DNA of 64,000 bases from Siphonodentalium dalli (Eukaryota > Mollusca > Scaphopoda > Gadilida > Siphonodentaliidae). The DNA is taken from NCBI GenBank assembly GCA_032622095.1, contig CP136062.1, forward strand, positions 135,258,960 to 135,322,959, given 5' to 3'. Position numbers and translations under genes: made by a program. The notes beneath the pieces are model-generated. The model was not told where the DNA came from, searched no databases, and was given only the letters and a program-made list of their open reading frames with translations. Within the stretch, counting starts at the first letter, position 1. Each line of letters opens with the position of its first letter. This document shows, piece after piece, positions 10,905-21,190 of this stretch.

Positions 10905-11982
10905 AGTCATACTATTTAGTAATAAACTACCCAAACCAATTCCAACGTTCAGATATCGAGGTCAAGAACTCGAGACAGTCAAAGAATTTGTATATTTGGG
11001 AGTAACCTTTTTTTACAATGGTAGATTTTGCCAAAATTTGAAAAAAATAGTTACTATTGGCACAAGAGCAATGTATGGATTACTAAACAAAGTGAGATCT
11101 CTCAAGCTTCCAATCGATATCATGTTAAAACTATTTGACTGTATGATAGTACCCATCCTATTATATGGGAGTGAAATTTGGTGTCACGAAAGGACTCAAA
11201 TTATTGAATCGCTTCATCTTAAATACTGCAAAATTATAGGATATTTGAAAACAAGTACACCAAATTATATGGTTTACGGTGAATTTGACAGACACCCTCT
11301 GTCCATTGAGATAAAGTGCAGAGCACTATCCTACTGGTCCAAACTACTATCACATGAGGGCTCAGAACTTGCCAAAAATATATATGTTCTTGTTAAAGAA
11401 TTGGACCACAATTCTGATGGCTCATTTAATAGCCCATGGCTATTTTTTATTTCTAACACACTGAAAGAACTTAACATGGAAAGAGCATGGACAAATCAGT
11501 CAGGTTTAACAAAAGCTGAAATTAGAAATATAAAATCAGAGCTTATTGAGCGACACAAGACAGAACAATTTACTGTAATGCAGAATGCAAACTCATCTAG
11601 AGCACGTTTTTATATGAGTATTAAAACGAGACCGGGCATGGGCCGCTATCTGAATTTCTTACCGGCTCACTTAGCAAACATTTTGCTAAAATTTAGAACC
11701 GCAAATCTAAAACTGCCTGTCGAATATACAAGATGGAAATCTAAATCTGTGGATAATTGTGACAAAACCTGTGATATTTGCGGTGATGGCACGGGTGATG
11801 AATACCACTTTATTATTATTTGCAAAGAACTACAGGCAATTCGATCAGACTATATCCCGAAATATTACTGGGAGAATCCTACGAAAGAAAAATTCGAAAG
11901 ACTGTTATCTTTGGAAAATCAACTACTACTGAAAAAAGTTAGTATTTTTTATCAAATTGGCATCAAGAAAGTTAAAATATGA
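10902..11982 (+). pseudogene. LINE ORF2 part 3: RT thumb and C-terminal Cys/His region
   Basis: After the A-run frameshift the reading continues KTKVILFSN, EFVYLGVTFFYNGRF and ARAMYGLLNKVRSLKLPI, the usual end of the RT domain. Then comes LFDCMIVPILLYGSEIW, a C-terminal hallmark of many LINE ORF2 proteins, and finally ILLKFRTANLKLPVEYTRW with C-x2-C...H...C spacing in CDKTCDICGDGTGDEYHF, a zinc-binding end. The stop codon at 11980-11982 appears genuine, giving a natural C-terminus and 3' UTR. Confidence 0.88.
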
Positions 11983-12395
11983 CTGAAAGATTATTCCAAA
12001 TTTAAAAACTTGTGATTAGGTACATTATTTATAGTAGCGAATAATTATTGCAGTCAAAATATGATGATAATGATATTATAAAGACTTAAATTATAATATA
12101 ATTATATATATAAGATATTATAATACATATAAATTGAAATTTAATTATTGCAGTCAAAATATGATGATAATGATATTATAAAGACTTAAATTATAATATA
12201 ATTATATATATAAGATATTATAATACATATTATGATATATCTATACATTTATCATATTCTATATTAATATATGTATGATTGTGTAACAATTGTTTTTTTT
12301 TTGTTTTTTTTGTGACCTATTGTAAATATTGTATATATGTTATAGCATGTTTCGCCTTAATTGACGACTTTGCAATAAACAATCAATCAATATTG
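11983..12395 (+). other. LINE 3' UTR with a 100-bp tandem repeat
   Basis: AT-rich. About 88 bp starting AATTATTGCAGTCAAAATATG at 12043 is repeated with period 100 at 12143-12230. The element ends near 12395 with GCAATAAACAATCAATCAAT, combining a polyadenylation-like AATAAA and a short AATC tail. Confidence 0.75.
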
Positions 12396-13684
12396 TAACG
12401 GGTGCCAGTAGGTTTGTCAGTAAGTCGACACTCCGTGCAGAAACTGGCTAGGAAACCTTAAAATCACGACGTGAAAAATACAAACTGAAGCTATTCTACA
12501 AGCTGGTGTATGGTCAGGCACCAATATATCTAAGAACTTTAGTACCTCCAACTCACAGTCAGATATCGGGGTGTGTCACCAGACAAGGCAATTGTTTTAT
12601 GGTCCCAGTTTTCGATAATGAATATCACAGAAGATCCTTCCTTCCACGTTGTGGAATAACCTTGACATAAGCAGGATTACCATGGATTCGATAGTGACAT
12701 TCTCAAAGTCATTGAATTTTAACTTGAACAATATCCCTAAATGGTTTTATTGTGCCGACACACGCGACGTGCAGGTTTTGCACTCTCGACTTAGACTGCA
12801 ATGTAGCCACTTAAGTGACCACACCTATTAAAATTTTGTTTCTGACCAACCCATGTGTGCTTGTGGTGAGCTAGAGGATACCGAACATTATTTACTCGAA
12901 TGCGAAAGATACGACTCACAAAGAGCTTTATTTCTAACCGCAGTGTCTGGCCTTTGTGACATTACAACCGATGTGCTACTCCGTGGTTCCACTGAACTAT
13001 CACATGACGATAATATAACCATTTTCAGAGAAGTACAAAAATATATCCTAAGCGCCAAACGATTCAATTAGTAAAGGCCCGAAGACTCGTCCGTTAAACC
13101 ACACACGCGCATAATAACCAAATCAAATCGGAAGATATGCAACAATGAGCTAGTTTATAACCTGATCACATAAGAAAACACTCCGCGTTCAAATTCATTG
13201 TGAACTGTTACCGTGGTGCGACGTCGGCTCAGAGGCGATAAGTCAGCTCTTCAAAATAGTTCTGTCTGCATCAGATTATCCACATATCTTTAAATTCTCT
13301 TCTATCTGAAACATTACTATCTAATTCTCCCTTTTTCTCCCACTAATCTGATATTAATTTGTCTAATACCAACTGTATTACGAATACCAACTCTTAATCT
13401 CACTTAAACCGTTTATTCCATAAAACGTAATATCGACACACCTATCGAACGAGCCCACTACGTGAGTTGATGCGAGACAAAAAATAAATAAACGCCAACG
13501 TGAACATCAAATTGTCTGAAATACATCGCACTTAATCCAAGCACACTCACGTTGTGGGCTCGGTCATACCATAACCGGAGACGACACATATAAGCTATCA
13601 GCTTGCTGTCGAATCCCCCCATACCATAACTTGTTATTATATTGTAATTAATTTATGAATATATGGATTAAATACTGTTTACAC
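12396..13684 (+). mobile_element. 5'-truncated LINE of a second family, copy 1
   Basis: It follows directly on the AATC tail of the previous LINE. The reading KLKLFYKLVYGQAPIYL, then HSRLRLQCSHLSDH, MCACGELEDTEHYLLEC and KYILSAKRF matches the C-terminal region of jockey/CR1-like ORF2 proteins (C-x-C...H...C). Frames are broken by stops near 12665 and 12828. The 3' UTR runs to TTAAATACTGTTTACAC at about 13684; the minus-strand copy at 53.96 kb ends in the related ATTGTTTACAC, which fixes the family's 3' end. Confidence 0.75.
12640..13072 (+). pseudogene. LINE family 2 ORF2 C-terminus, broken
   Basis: Two consecutive open stretches (12649-12831 and 12853-13071) encode the C-terminal domain: RLRLQCSHLSDHTY, then CACGELEDTEHYLLECERY and FREVQKYILSAKRFN. 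One TAA at 12829-12831 separates them in the same frame. It is homologous to 54307-54645 (minus): RMRLECSNLNDH, CTYCGLTETTEYFFLYC and FARVQKYILLTKRF. It is non-functional because the RT and endonuclease are absent. Confidence 0.75.
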
Positions 13685-14821
13685 CGGTATGTCAAGAGTC
13701 CGTGCATTTATACCTGATGTGGATCTGGCAAACTTAATTACCGGTATATAAGTGCTCTTTTGGCTGGGGTAATATTGAACTGTGTCAATGGGGACTCATA
13801 TTACCTCACATTTAGCTTTTGACTCATATTTTAATTACGAGTTCTGAAAGACTGAGAAAAAAAAAGAATCGTGAATAATAAATTTGAGGACATATTTTTA
13901 ATTATATTGTCAACACAGCACCATCTGAGTGTGCCCACCCTGACGTCGTCACCTCTCTATCGTATTACCCACTCGCAATCATCGCAGGCAGTGCTATAGG
14001 TACACATTCTTTCGGCGTTCCCACTCACTGGGTACTCGGTGTTGATGTGTTTATATTATGTTGCTGTCTTCAATTGCACACTAAACTACTATTGGTTACA
14101 TAGGATGTTTGAGTATTAAAACAAGACCAAAATGAAGAAATACTTAACTATTTTATTCACATGTATGGCATGGCATCAGTCCATTTTCGGAACTAGTAAA
14201 CAATTTGACGATGCAAGTGTCCATATTATCCAACGGCCGTGGTAAGATGGACACCTGACCCCAAAATTATCAAAGGTTGTTTCATGAACATTGTCAATCC
14301 AGATCTGAAAATACGTGAAAAGTTAATGGCATGTGTGGTTTTCAATAATTAAAAATGCAATTCCCCACTCCGCCATTATTGTCGTGTGCGATTGGCGCAA
14401 TTGTGTTTTAAAAGATGTCCATTTTACCCCGCTTTACCCTATATTGGTGTTTGAATATTGTGCGGCTCTTCAATGTCAGACAGTCATTGCAGTTTGTTCG
14501 ACCCATGCATCCATATGGAATCGATATTTCCCCCGAGTTGGAAATAATATTGTCCTCTAATTGTGGCGGAATCATTTGTTTTCACCGCGGGGAAGTGACA
14601 TGTGTGGAATTTGGACTATAATGGAACAATTTATGTATATATTTGATGGATACAATATCCGGTTGATATCGTTAAATGATGTGCAACGTCGATAAACATC
14701 AAACAACTAAAATATGACCGCTCGGAGACGAAGAATGTCCCCACGATAGTTATATTGACGTGTCGCTAACTGTAGGTGTGTTCCTATCGGAAGTGTACTT
14801 AAACAGTAGCTACCAGGTATA
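13685..14821. other. No feature recognised upstream of the receptor exon
   Basis: Moderately AT-rich, with no repeat boundary or convincing exon. A 75-codon frame at 14333-14560 has no recognisable motif. This interval presumably holds the upstream region of the receptor gene, but I cannot point to a promoter. An in-frame TAG at 14807-14809 precedes the ATG at 14822. Confidence 0.35.
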
Positions 14822-15784
14822 ATGAACTGGGAACCAGAAGTTAAAGTTCTCGAATCTCGGAATAAGCAAAACGAGATGGAGGAAATTGAAAACCACACGT
14901 CTGACGTCACAGCCCCTCTGGCTAATTTATTAGTGTACGGTGGATTATCTCTTGGAGAACGTTTCAGAGGATTCAATCTCGTGCTAAGAATAGTTATAAT
15001 AACCCTGTTATGGGCGAATGTTGTGAGACTTGGGCTCGTTTACCTGGGACTCTATGATGGCATTTATTTTACACCGACAGTTGCTCTGGTGCACGTCTCA
15101 TTTACATTGGGCGCGTGTGGATATACCGCCAACAACTTGAAATTTAGCTTGAGGAAACTGAAGAAATTTGCATCCGATTTCGCTGATTTTGTAACAGAGT
15201 TTAACATCGACGACGGTTTTAGTCCCCGACTGAATAAATTAACGCTAAAAATAGTTTTAATTGTTTTATTTTTATATATCTCTAACATGACATCGTCGTG
15301 GTATCTCTTCATGGAAACTCCCGTGTTCGACTTCTGTGTTGTTCCATTCAGCATCGCATCAGAATACATAGTTTCAATTAAAGTGGTAGTGATGTTGTTG
15401 GTCCATTTATGGTTCGCGGGTATTGTGTTTCCGGTTGCGGCTTTCGTCGCTTTTTGCATTGTCATCCACCAATGTTACAAGAATACATCGAGGTTATTTC
15501 GAATATTACCACAGAGCACGAAAGCAGCGAATGTTCGCGAGTTGCACAGAAAACACCGACATGTGACCAGAATGGTTGAATTGGTCGATGACTGTTTTCA
15601 CATCCACATGTCCATATACATGTTGCTTGGTACAGCTGTGTTTCTCATACTGATTTTTGAATTGGTTTACTACACGTTTTTACTGGACGATCCCTTGCAT
15701 ATGATATCCTTCTCGGCGTACATAGTGACTTTCTCCATGATTATTCTCATATTTATCGTTGGACCCACTACAATTACGGATGCG
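14822..15784 (+). CDS. Gustatory-receptor-like chemoreceptor, large 5' exon
   Basis: Encodes 321 residues of a multi-span membrane protein. Hydrophobic segments lie at about residues 56-77, 87-105, 141-163, 181-218 (long, probably one TM plus extension), 262-285 and 292-315, that is six segments. The stretch LHRKHRHVTRMVELVDDCFH before the fifth segment matches the intracellular loop pattern of insect gustatory and other 7tm_7-type receptors, which are inverted-topology ligand-gated channels. The exon ends GPTTITDA at a GTAAGT donor (15785-15790) in phase 0, the phase of the conserved 3' introns of this family. TM7 must be on a later exon, which I did not find. ATG 14822 is the first Met after the in-frame TAG at 14807. 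A decayed tandem paralogue lies at 21.2-22.6 kb. The ligand is unknown. Confidence 0.72.
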
Positions 15785-15790
15785 GTAAGT
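15785..15790 (+). other. Splice donor GTAAGT, phase 0
   Basis: The consensus donor follows codon GCG (Ala) at 15782-15784. Reading on gives VSFSTKQND and a stop, so the open frame ends nine codons later, as expected for intron. In the paralogous pseudogene the same site reads ATAAGT (GT to AT at 22640), supporting its role as a real splice site in the ancestor. Confidence 0.7.
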
Positions 15791-16648
15791 TTCTCAACTA
15801 AACAAAACGACTGATATATTTGTCAACATTATTTCTTCAACAAAAATATGATAGTCAGATAAAAAAAAAAATTTGGATACTCCACCCGAGTTGAAAACAG
15901 ATTAACTCAAGATTCCCAGGATAATTTTTCGCTCAGCAGGCAACAATATGACATGTAATTGCAATATTCGTGGTTTTAACACACTTCCATCACGGAAGTC
16001 TCACAATAATGTACAGAACAAAGTGATAGTATTATGCGTTTAGCTTCTAAGAATGCTCGGATGGGCCACATTTAGAACTGAACTCGATGTCTCGCTTTAA
16101 AATGACATGGCTTGGAAGTATGGATAAGATACATATAGATCGATAAATACACAAATAGACCAATTATGATGAAAAGTTTCGCAATCAACAAGAATATGGT
16201 ATGATGTGATGGTTGACGTGTGGATACATGCATTATACTTATTTACGAATCGGTAATCATGGTTTATGCGTGTTATATGGCACCGTGCTGGTTACACGTG
16301 TAAATGCTGTGTGTTTACATTCGTGACAACACGTGTTGTGGAATTCCAGTTTGAATTAGGAATCACCCTATATGGAAGTTGTAAATTTTTACGGCAAATA
16401 TGATATCCAGATTTGGTATTGTTGTGTGTATTTATTGGTAATAAACTAATCTTGATAACTAAATCGGCTGTGGTGAAATTCCGTTGTTGTTTTTGTTGTT
16501 GTAACTTGATGATACGGGGACCATCAAATCGGATTATGTATCTTTAAATACGTATTTATGTGTTTTTACACTGGCACCATGTAAGTCCATGTTGTACTAA
16601 TATATATCATATATACATGTAGAAGATTCAGGCGTCGAATTTTGTTAA

Positions 16649-16713
16649 TGGTACGGAACCTGAACAAGTTCCGTTACCATACGGTACGGAACCTGAACAA
16701 GTTCCGTTGTTAC
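16649..16713. repeat. Two direct copies of a small hairpin
   Basis: GGTACGGAACCTGAACAAGT occurs at 16650 and again at 16683, each followed by TCCGTT and a TTACC word, so each copy folds (GGTACGGAAC pairing with GTTCCGTTACC). Period 33 bp. Confidence 0.7.
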
Positions 16714-17744
16714 CATGCTGTATTTTTGTTAAAACAAAAACACAACTTACTGTTGTTGTTGAAAATGGTCACCATTGATGTATCAATGTGTCAGTCATAA
16801 CAATATCTTTAACTACATTTTGAGTTCATAAACAGTAATCTTTACAAATTCAGCAACCAAATTAATAAAACTATTACATTCCATGTACTATTTCAACTAG
16901 ATCGAGAATCAAGATACTGAAAACATAAGGTGTTGCAAAAGTTTTCTGGTTAAATTGATTTCCATTGTTTACTCGAATTAGGCTTTACATGGCGTGGCGT
17001 ACACGAATGCGACACAAATGTCACACACGGGACTGTTTACGGATATCGATGTCAATCATTGTTTCTGAGTGGACATTTGCGGACAATACTTTCTAAATCT
17101 GGTAGTTTAGCCACACTTATCAATTCCAGGTTGCGGTAACACCTAGCATTTACTTCATCTAATATAATAAGAATATGCAAATATGCATCAATTGACCATT
17201 TAAATTCGGATAGAACGGAGCATGTAAGAGGCCTATCCGAAATGGGCAAACTTATCTTTGTGTATCGCAAGCACTGCCATAGTAAACCATAATTGACGTA
17301 CTAGGCCGAGAGCCAGTCTAACACTTGCCCTCTAAGAAACAGTGTCTTCGATAGTGAAGTAACATTAAATGTACTGGGGACGAAAGCCAGTCTAAACAGG
17401 CACCCCAGAGAGTGATATGGTTGCTCCCACTAGTATTGTGAAATATTGAAGTGACTGGCAGTGCGGCCAGTCAAAAAATGGCTATCATTTGCAGAATAGG
17501 GTCCCCAGAGGGTAAATTTACTGATGCCACCACACACAGCGGGCTAGTATCACCAAATTCACCATACGTGGACCTCATTCTGTTTAGGCATCGTCTTTTG
17601 GGTAGTATCTATATATAAAATGCATATTCGAGGAGACTAATGGGTGAACAACACCAACTTAAACTGGGGAACTTCAATCGGATCCCATATGGTGAATTTA
17701 GTGATCCTAACCCGCTGGGTGGATAGCGTCACTAAATTCACCCT

Positions 17745-17880
17745 CTGTGCAGGGGGGGGGGCGGGGTAGTAAATAATTTGCAGGAAGGTATGCCGTTTTT
17801 TTTGCATCTGGCATTTTCGGGGACCCACCACCCCCAAACCTGCAAAAAAACATTTTGACATCCACCCCTCAAATTTCACT
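17745..17880 (-). repeat. Dispersed GACCCACCACCCC-type repeat, minus copy
   Basis: The reverse complement shares CGGCATACCTTCCTGCAA, TATTTACTACCCC and ACCACC words with the plus-strand segment at 19770-19900. More distant relatives are at 40480-40625 and 42200-42300. It starts next to a G-run at 17751-17759. Open frames here are repeat-derived. Confidence 0.55.
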
Positions 17881-18167
17881 AAAATTGGTCTAAAATCTCA
17901 TAAAACTCTACTGATATCACTCTTATGACTGGGAATGATCTCAATTAGTTCAAATAACAGTTTAGCCTGTTTCAGAAGCTGTTTTAATTGAAAAAAAAGT
18001 TTTATAAATTGCTGATCATCTGTAAACCTAGGTCATTGTGCAGATTACACACAATTTCATAATTTCTAACTATTTCCTGATTAGTCTGACAACCAGCACA
18101 GTATCTAACATATTCCATACCACTTATGTTAGTCTACTGGAGCAAAACTTACTTCTATTATACTAAA

Positions 18168-18472
18168 CTAGCTGAAACAGGCTCCCTTTGGAGCCTTCAC
18201 TTAGCGGCGGTCCCATTGTGCGCTTCAAGCACATTCGGTCATTGAAACATTTTGATTTATATATATTGTTTTAATACATTTTTTTTAAAGATTGAATTCC
18301 TTACTCAATTTAACAAAACCAATTTTTTTTTTTTTTTTAATAAAAAATAAAAAAAAACTAATACCATTATAACATCCACCAGGGTACCCCGAGTCACCAC
18401 ACCAAATTGAACTCGGTCCAGGGGTCTGAGAGAAAAATCAGGACAGATCCTACTCGTTTATATATATATAGA
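18168..18472 (-). mobile_element. Complete non-autonomous Helitron (305 bp)
   Basis: On the minus strand it begins TCTATATATATATAAACG at 18472 and ends with a hairpin GGCTCC-AAAG-GGAGCC, TGTTTCAG, and CTAG with a host T (18167). Host A lies at 18473. These are the four Helitron hallmarks: 5' TC, a GC-rich 3' hairpin, CTRR, and A/T insertion. The homologous unfilled copy near 19330-19350 reads GTCATTTATTATAACAG on the minus strand, matching GTCA joined to TTTAGTATAATAG, so the insertion is exact with no target duplication. It encodes no protein and must rely on helper enzyme in trans. Confidence 0.88.
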
Positions 18473-18797
18473 TGACAAGCAGTCACAGCACTATACCAGA
18501 CTTGGATACTTTCGGTCTTGTGAGAGATCATCTGAGTTGAAAGACATGCAAATAATTCACTGATTGGCTTGATGCTCTGATGACAGATATTTTCTACCCA
18601 TTGATAGTCACATTAATGTTTAGACAGTTGCTCGCTCTTTTTCCATGCAAACAATTATCTAGGCATTAGTTGCATCAGGACAAGTTTACTTATTTATGCA
18701 AACTTAAGTCATTATGCAGGATACACATAATTCCATAATTTCTAACCATTTCCCGATTAGTCTGTCAACTAGCTCATTATCTAGCATTATGCCTTAA

Positions 18798-19291
18798 AGG
18801 CACGTGAGGCCTTCATTGTCGAAAATATTCATATTTGTTCCAAACACCGTAAACAGAAACACATTAAAACGCATACAGTTTCGTTCATATATACCATGAC
18901 CATCGCGTAAACAGCATGTTATCATAAAGACCTACTATATTTTACCTAATCAATAGCCTGATTGTGTTGCAGAAGACAGCACAATGCTACTGGCTAATCA
19001 CACACAAATGACATAAACGCTCTTTATTAGTTCCATATCAGGAATTCACCAACAAAGAACGCTCGTTATGTTTACCATCATAATATAAACAAACACCAGA
19101 AAAGTTACTTTTTATGCTCTTGTTTACATAACAATAGTCAAACATATGACAATAACATACTGTTTATGCGATATTTCTTATTTGTATACGGACAAAGTCT
19201 GTCTACATTTTGATGTTCTTTCTGTTTGTGGCAGTTTTTGACGGCTGGAAATATTTTCACAGGATACCCGCCGCCAAGGCCAACCGTACCT
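18798..19291 (+). mobile_element. TTAA-flanked MITE, subfamily 1, copy 3 (494 bp)
   Basis: TTAA at 18794-18797 and 19292-19295. It begins AGGCACGTGAGGCC and ends with the complement of AGGTACGGTTGGCC. Paired motif AACGCTCTTT at about 19017, and AACGCTCGTT (one substitution) at about 19059, with CCATATCAGG between. It is inserted in copy 2 of the 371-bp tandem duplication; copy 1 has an uninterrupted site near 18120. Confidence 0.88.
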
Positions 19292-19599
19292 TTAACACTT
19301 TTGTTAGTCTACTGGAGCAACCTCTGTTATAATAAATGACAAACAGTCACTACGCCAGACTTGGATATTTTAGGTGTTGTGAGAGTAACAGATCATACGA
19401 GTTGACAGACATGCAAATATTTCACTGATTGGCTTGATGTACTGGTGAACAGTGTGATGACAGTTATATTCTAGCCACTGATAGTCACATTAATGTTTGA
19501 GGCAGTTGCTCTTTTCCCATGCACTCAATGATCTTGGCTTTAGTTACATCAAGGCAAGTTTATATATTTCAGTTTTACATTTCTCGAAGCTTCTTTCCG

Positions 19600-20330
19600 A
19601 AGGGTGTTGGTAAATAATTTGTTCAACCCACCGCCCCATTTGCAACATGCCATATAGCTTAATGTCACCTCTACTAAGGCCCATATGAGGTCCTAGTAAC
19701 ATAAATATGGTGTTTATGCAGTTATAAATTATTATAATATTAAACTGTTACAAATGTCATATAAGGGCAAAAATGTCTTTAGTAAAAAAATTGCAAGAGG
19801 GTGTAAAAAACGTGTTTTTTTTTTGGCCCTCGGACCACACACCACCCCGGCATACCTTCCTGCAATTTTTTTATTACCCCCTGCTCTGTGGACCTCATTC
19901 TACAAATGACAGCCACACAATTTGCAAACTTGTTCACTCAGAAACAGTCAATCGGGAGATCGATCTGTGTGCCGCCCCCCATATAGGAGAACAGTTGGTT
20001 CTTCTTATGTGTGCACGTGGTAAATGTATTAATGATTGGACTAACGGTAAAATATGGATAAACAACCTGGGAATATGCCATTTGCTAGCTAGACTTCTTA
20101 TACCTACTATTGAAGACCGTTCGAAAGATCGAACACTGCATCGTTGAGTGCTAATACGGAGTGTTCCCAGTTAATTACTATTATGAAGAAAATTGCAGTT
20201 GATGCAGGTTTATGGAGGATATTTCAAGATGTTCTTGGTATAGTGAGCCAATAAGGAAAATCTCCCACTGACAAAAGTGATATAGTGTTTATCAAGATTA
20301 TTTAATTACATGTACAGCAGCCATATGATG
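19600..20330. other. Repeat-derived interval, no gene
   Basis: 19770-19900 is the plus copy of the dispersed repeat at 17745-17880. The 124-codon frame at 19773-20147 runs through this repeat and has no domain I recognise, so I treat it as spurious. Confidence 0.4.
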
Positions 20331-20332
20331 CT

Positions 20333-20382
20333 CTCTCCCCCTCTCTCTCTCTCTCCCTCTCTCTCTATCTCTCTCTCTCTCT

Positions 20383-20422
<40 letters not shown>
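20333..20422. repeat. (CT)n microsatellite
   Basis: About 90 bp of CT dinucleotides with scattered CCC, CTAT and CTTCT interruptions. Confidence 0.95.
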
Positions 20423-20427
<5 letters not shown>

Positions 20428-21190
20428 CGTAGTTACACATTTAAGATATTATTCATTCTTTTGGTTTATTTGGTATTAAACTGTTATTGAGATTAATCTA
20501 TATTTCAGAGTTTTTATTTCCCTCATTGTTTGATCGCTGCAGTGACCTGTATGCCGACCGTTATGATATAAGAACTCCAGTGGGGCTAAAGTCGAGTTCG
20601 ATGTCATTGTCAACTAGTCTTGGTCATTTAAAAGTTGGGATCAGTCATAGAACCAGGCGCACCCTTCTCGTTAAATCAGTCCAGCCCATCTTGCCGAATG
20701 TCTAAAGATAAAACAACTAAGTTTTCGATTCATTGAACATAGAAACATATCGGGTGTTACTTTCTTGATCTTCCATAGATTGAGCTCCATCTGCTTGTTT
20801 ACATTTTAAGCTTTAATTTCTTCGATGTCAATGACGGTTTTTTCCTTAGATTTCGAAATATATAGGTTAGTAAATAACTTTACATTAAAACTGTCCCCAT
20901 CCACAAACTATATATCATACTTAAATGGACTCTTGTCGTTTTATGGATGGATATGAGAGGTGCAGTTATAGTGATAATGTGGATTATGTTCATTTCATTT
21001 ACTGACGACGACGGTCATGAAAATGTGTTTATCAATCTCCAGAATTCTTTCAACTGTGACAAGTTTAGTTTATTGCTACTCAAATTTAAATATTATGCAT
21101 ACTAAATATCTCTTAAATGCAATTTTAATTATGTTACCCATTTCTGTTTTTTTATTTAAAGAGGGGAATCCCTTAAAATTTCTTAGTTGT
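20423..21190. other. No gene confirmed
   Basis: A 72-codon frame at 20487-20705 follows a fair acceptor (TATATTTCAG), but I cannot recognise the protein. The rest is AT-rich and leads into the receptor pseudogene. Confidence 0.3.

Larger units (their letters stand above)
8323..12395 (+). mobile_element. Nearly intact LINE ORF2 and 3' UTR, 5'-truncated
   Basis: One non-LTR retrotransposon copy on the plus strand: endonuclease C-terminal half, linker, reverse transcriptase, C-terminal zinc-binding region, and an AT-rich 3' UTR ending AATAAACAATCAATCAAT. The 5' end lies inside the endonuclease, as expected from incomplete target-primed reverse transcription. Only two lesions break the remaining ORF2: a 502-bp MITE at 9650-10151 and one extra A in a run at 10892-10900. 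The clade cannot be fixed by eye. Confidence 0.88.
15815..17990. other. Intergenic or intron sequence, no exon identified
   Basis: The intron of the receptor gene probably occupies part of this interval, but no phase-0 exon with a TYxxxxxQF-like TM7 was recognised. Small structures are the two hairpins at 16649-16713 and a repeat at 17745-17880. Around 17340-17560 the words GCCAGTC and CCCAGAG recur. No other gene signal is seen. Confidence 0.35.
18010..19565. repeat. Tandem duplication of a 371-bp unit, each copy carrying a different insertion
   Basis: Copy 1 is about 18010-18685 and copy 2 about 18690-19565. Shared words in order are AATTTCATAATTTCTAAC, CTGATTAGTCTG, TTAGTCTACTGGAGCAA, CCAGACTTGGATA, TTCACTGATTGGCTTGATG, and TGATAGTCACATTAATGTTT. 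After removing the 305-bp Helitron from copy 1 and the 498-bp MITE plus TSD from copy 2, both units are about 371 bp. Each copy thus supplies the empty site for the insertion in the other. Confidence 0.85.

Noticed and set aside
15064-15465. 133-codon minus-strand frame opposite the receptor exon
   Set aside because: It is a shadow of the plus-strand coding exon.
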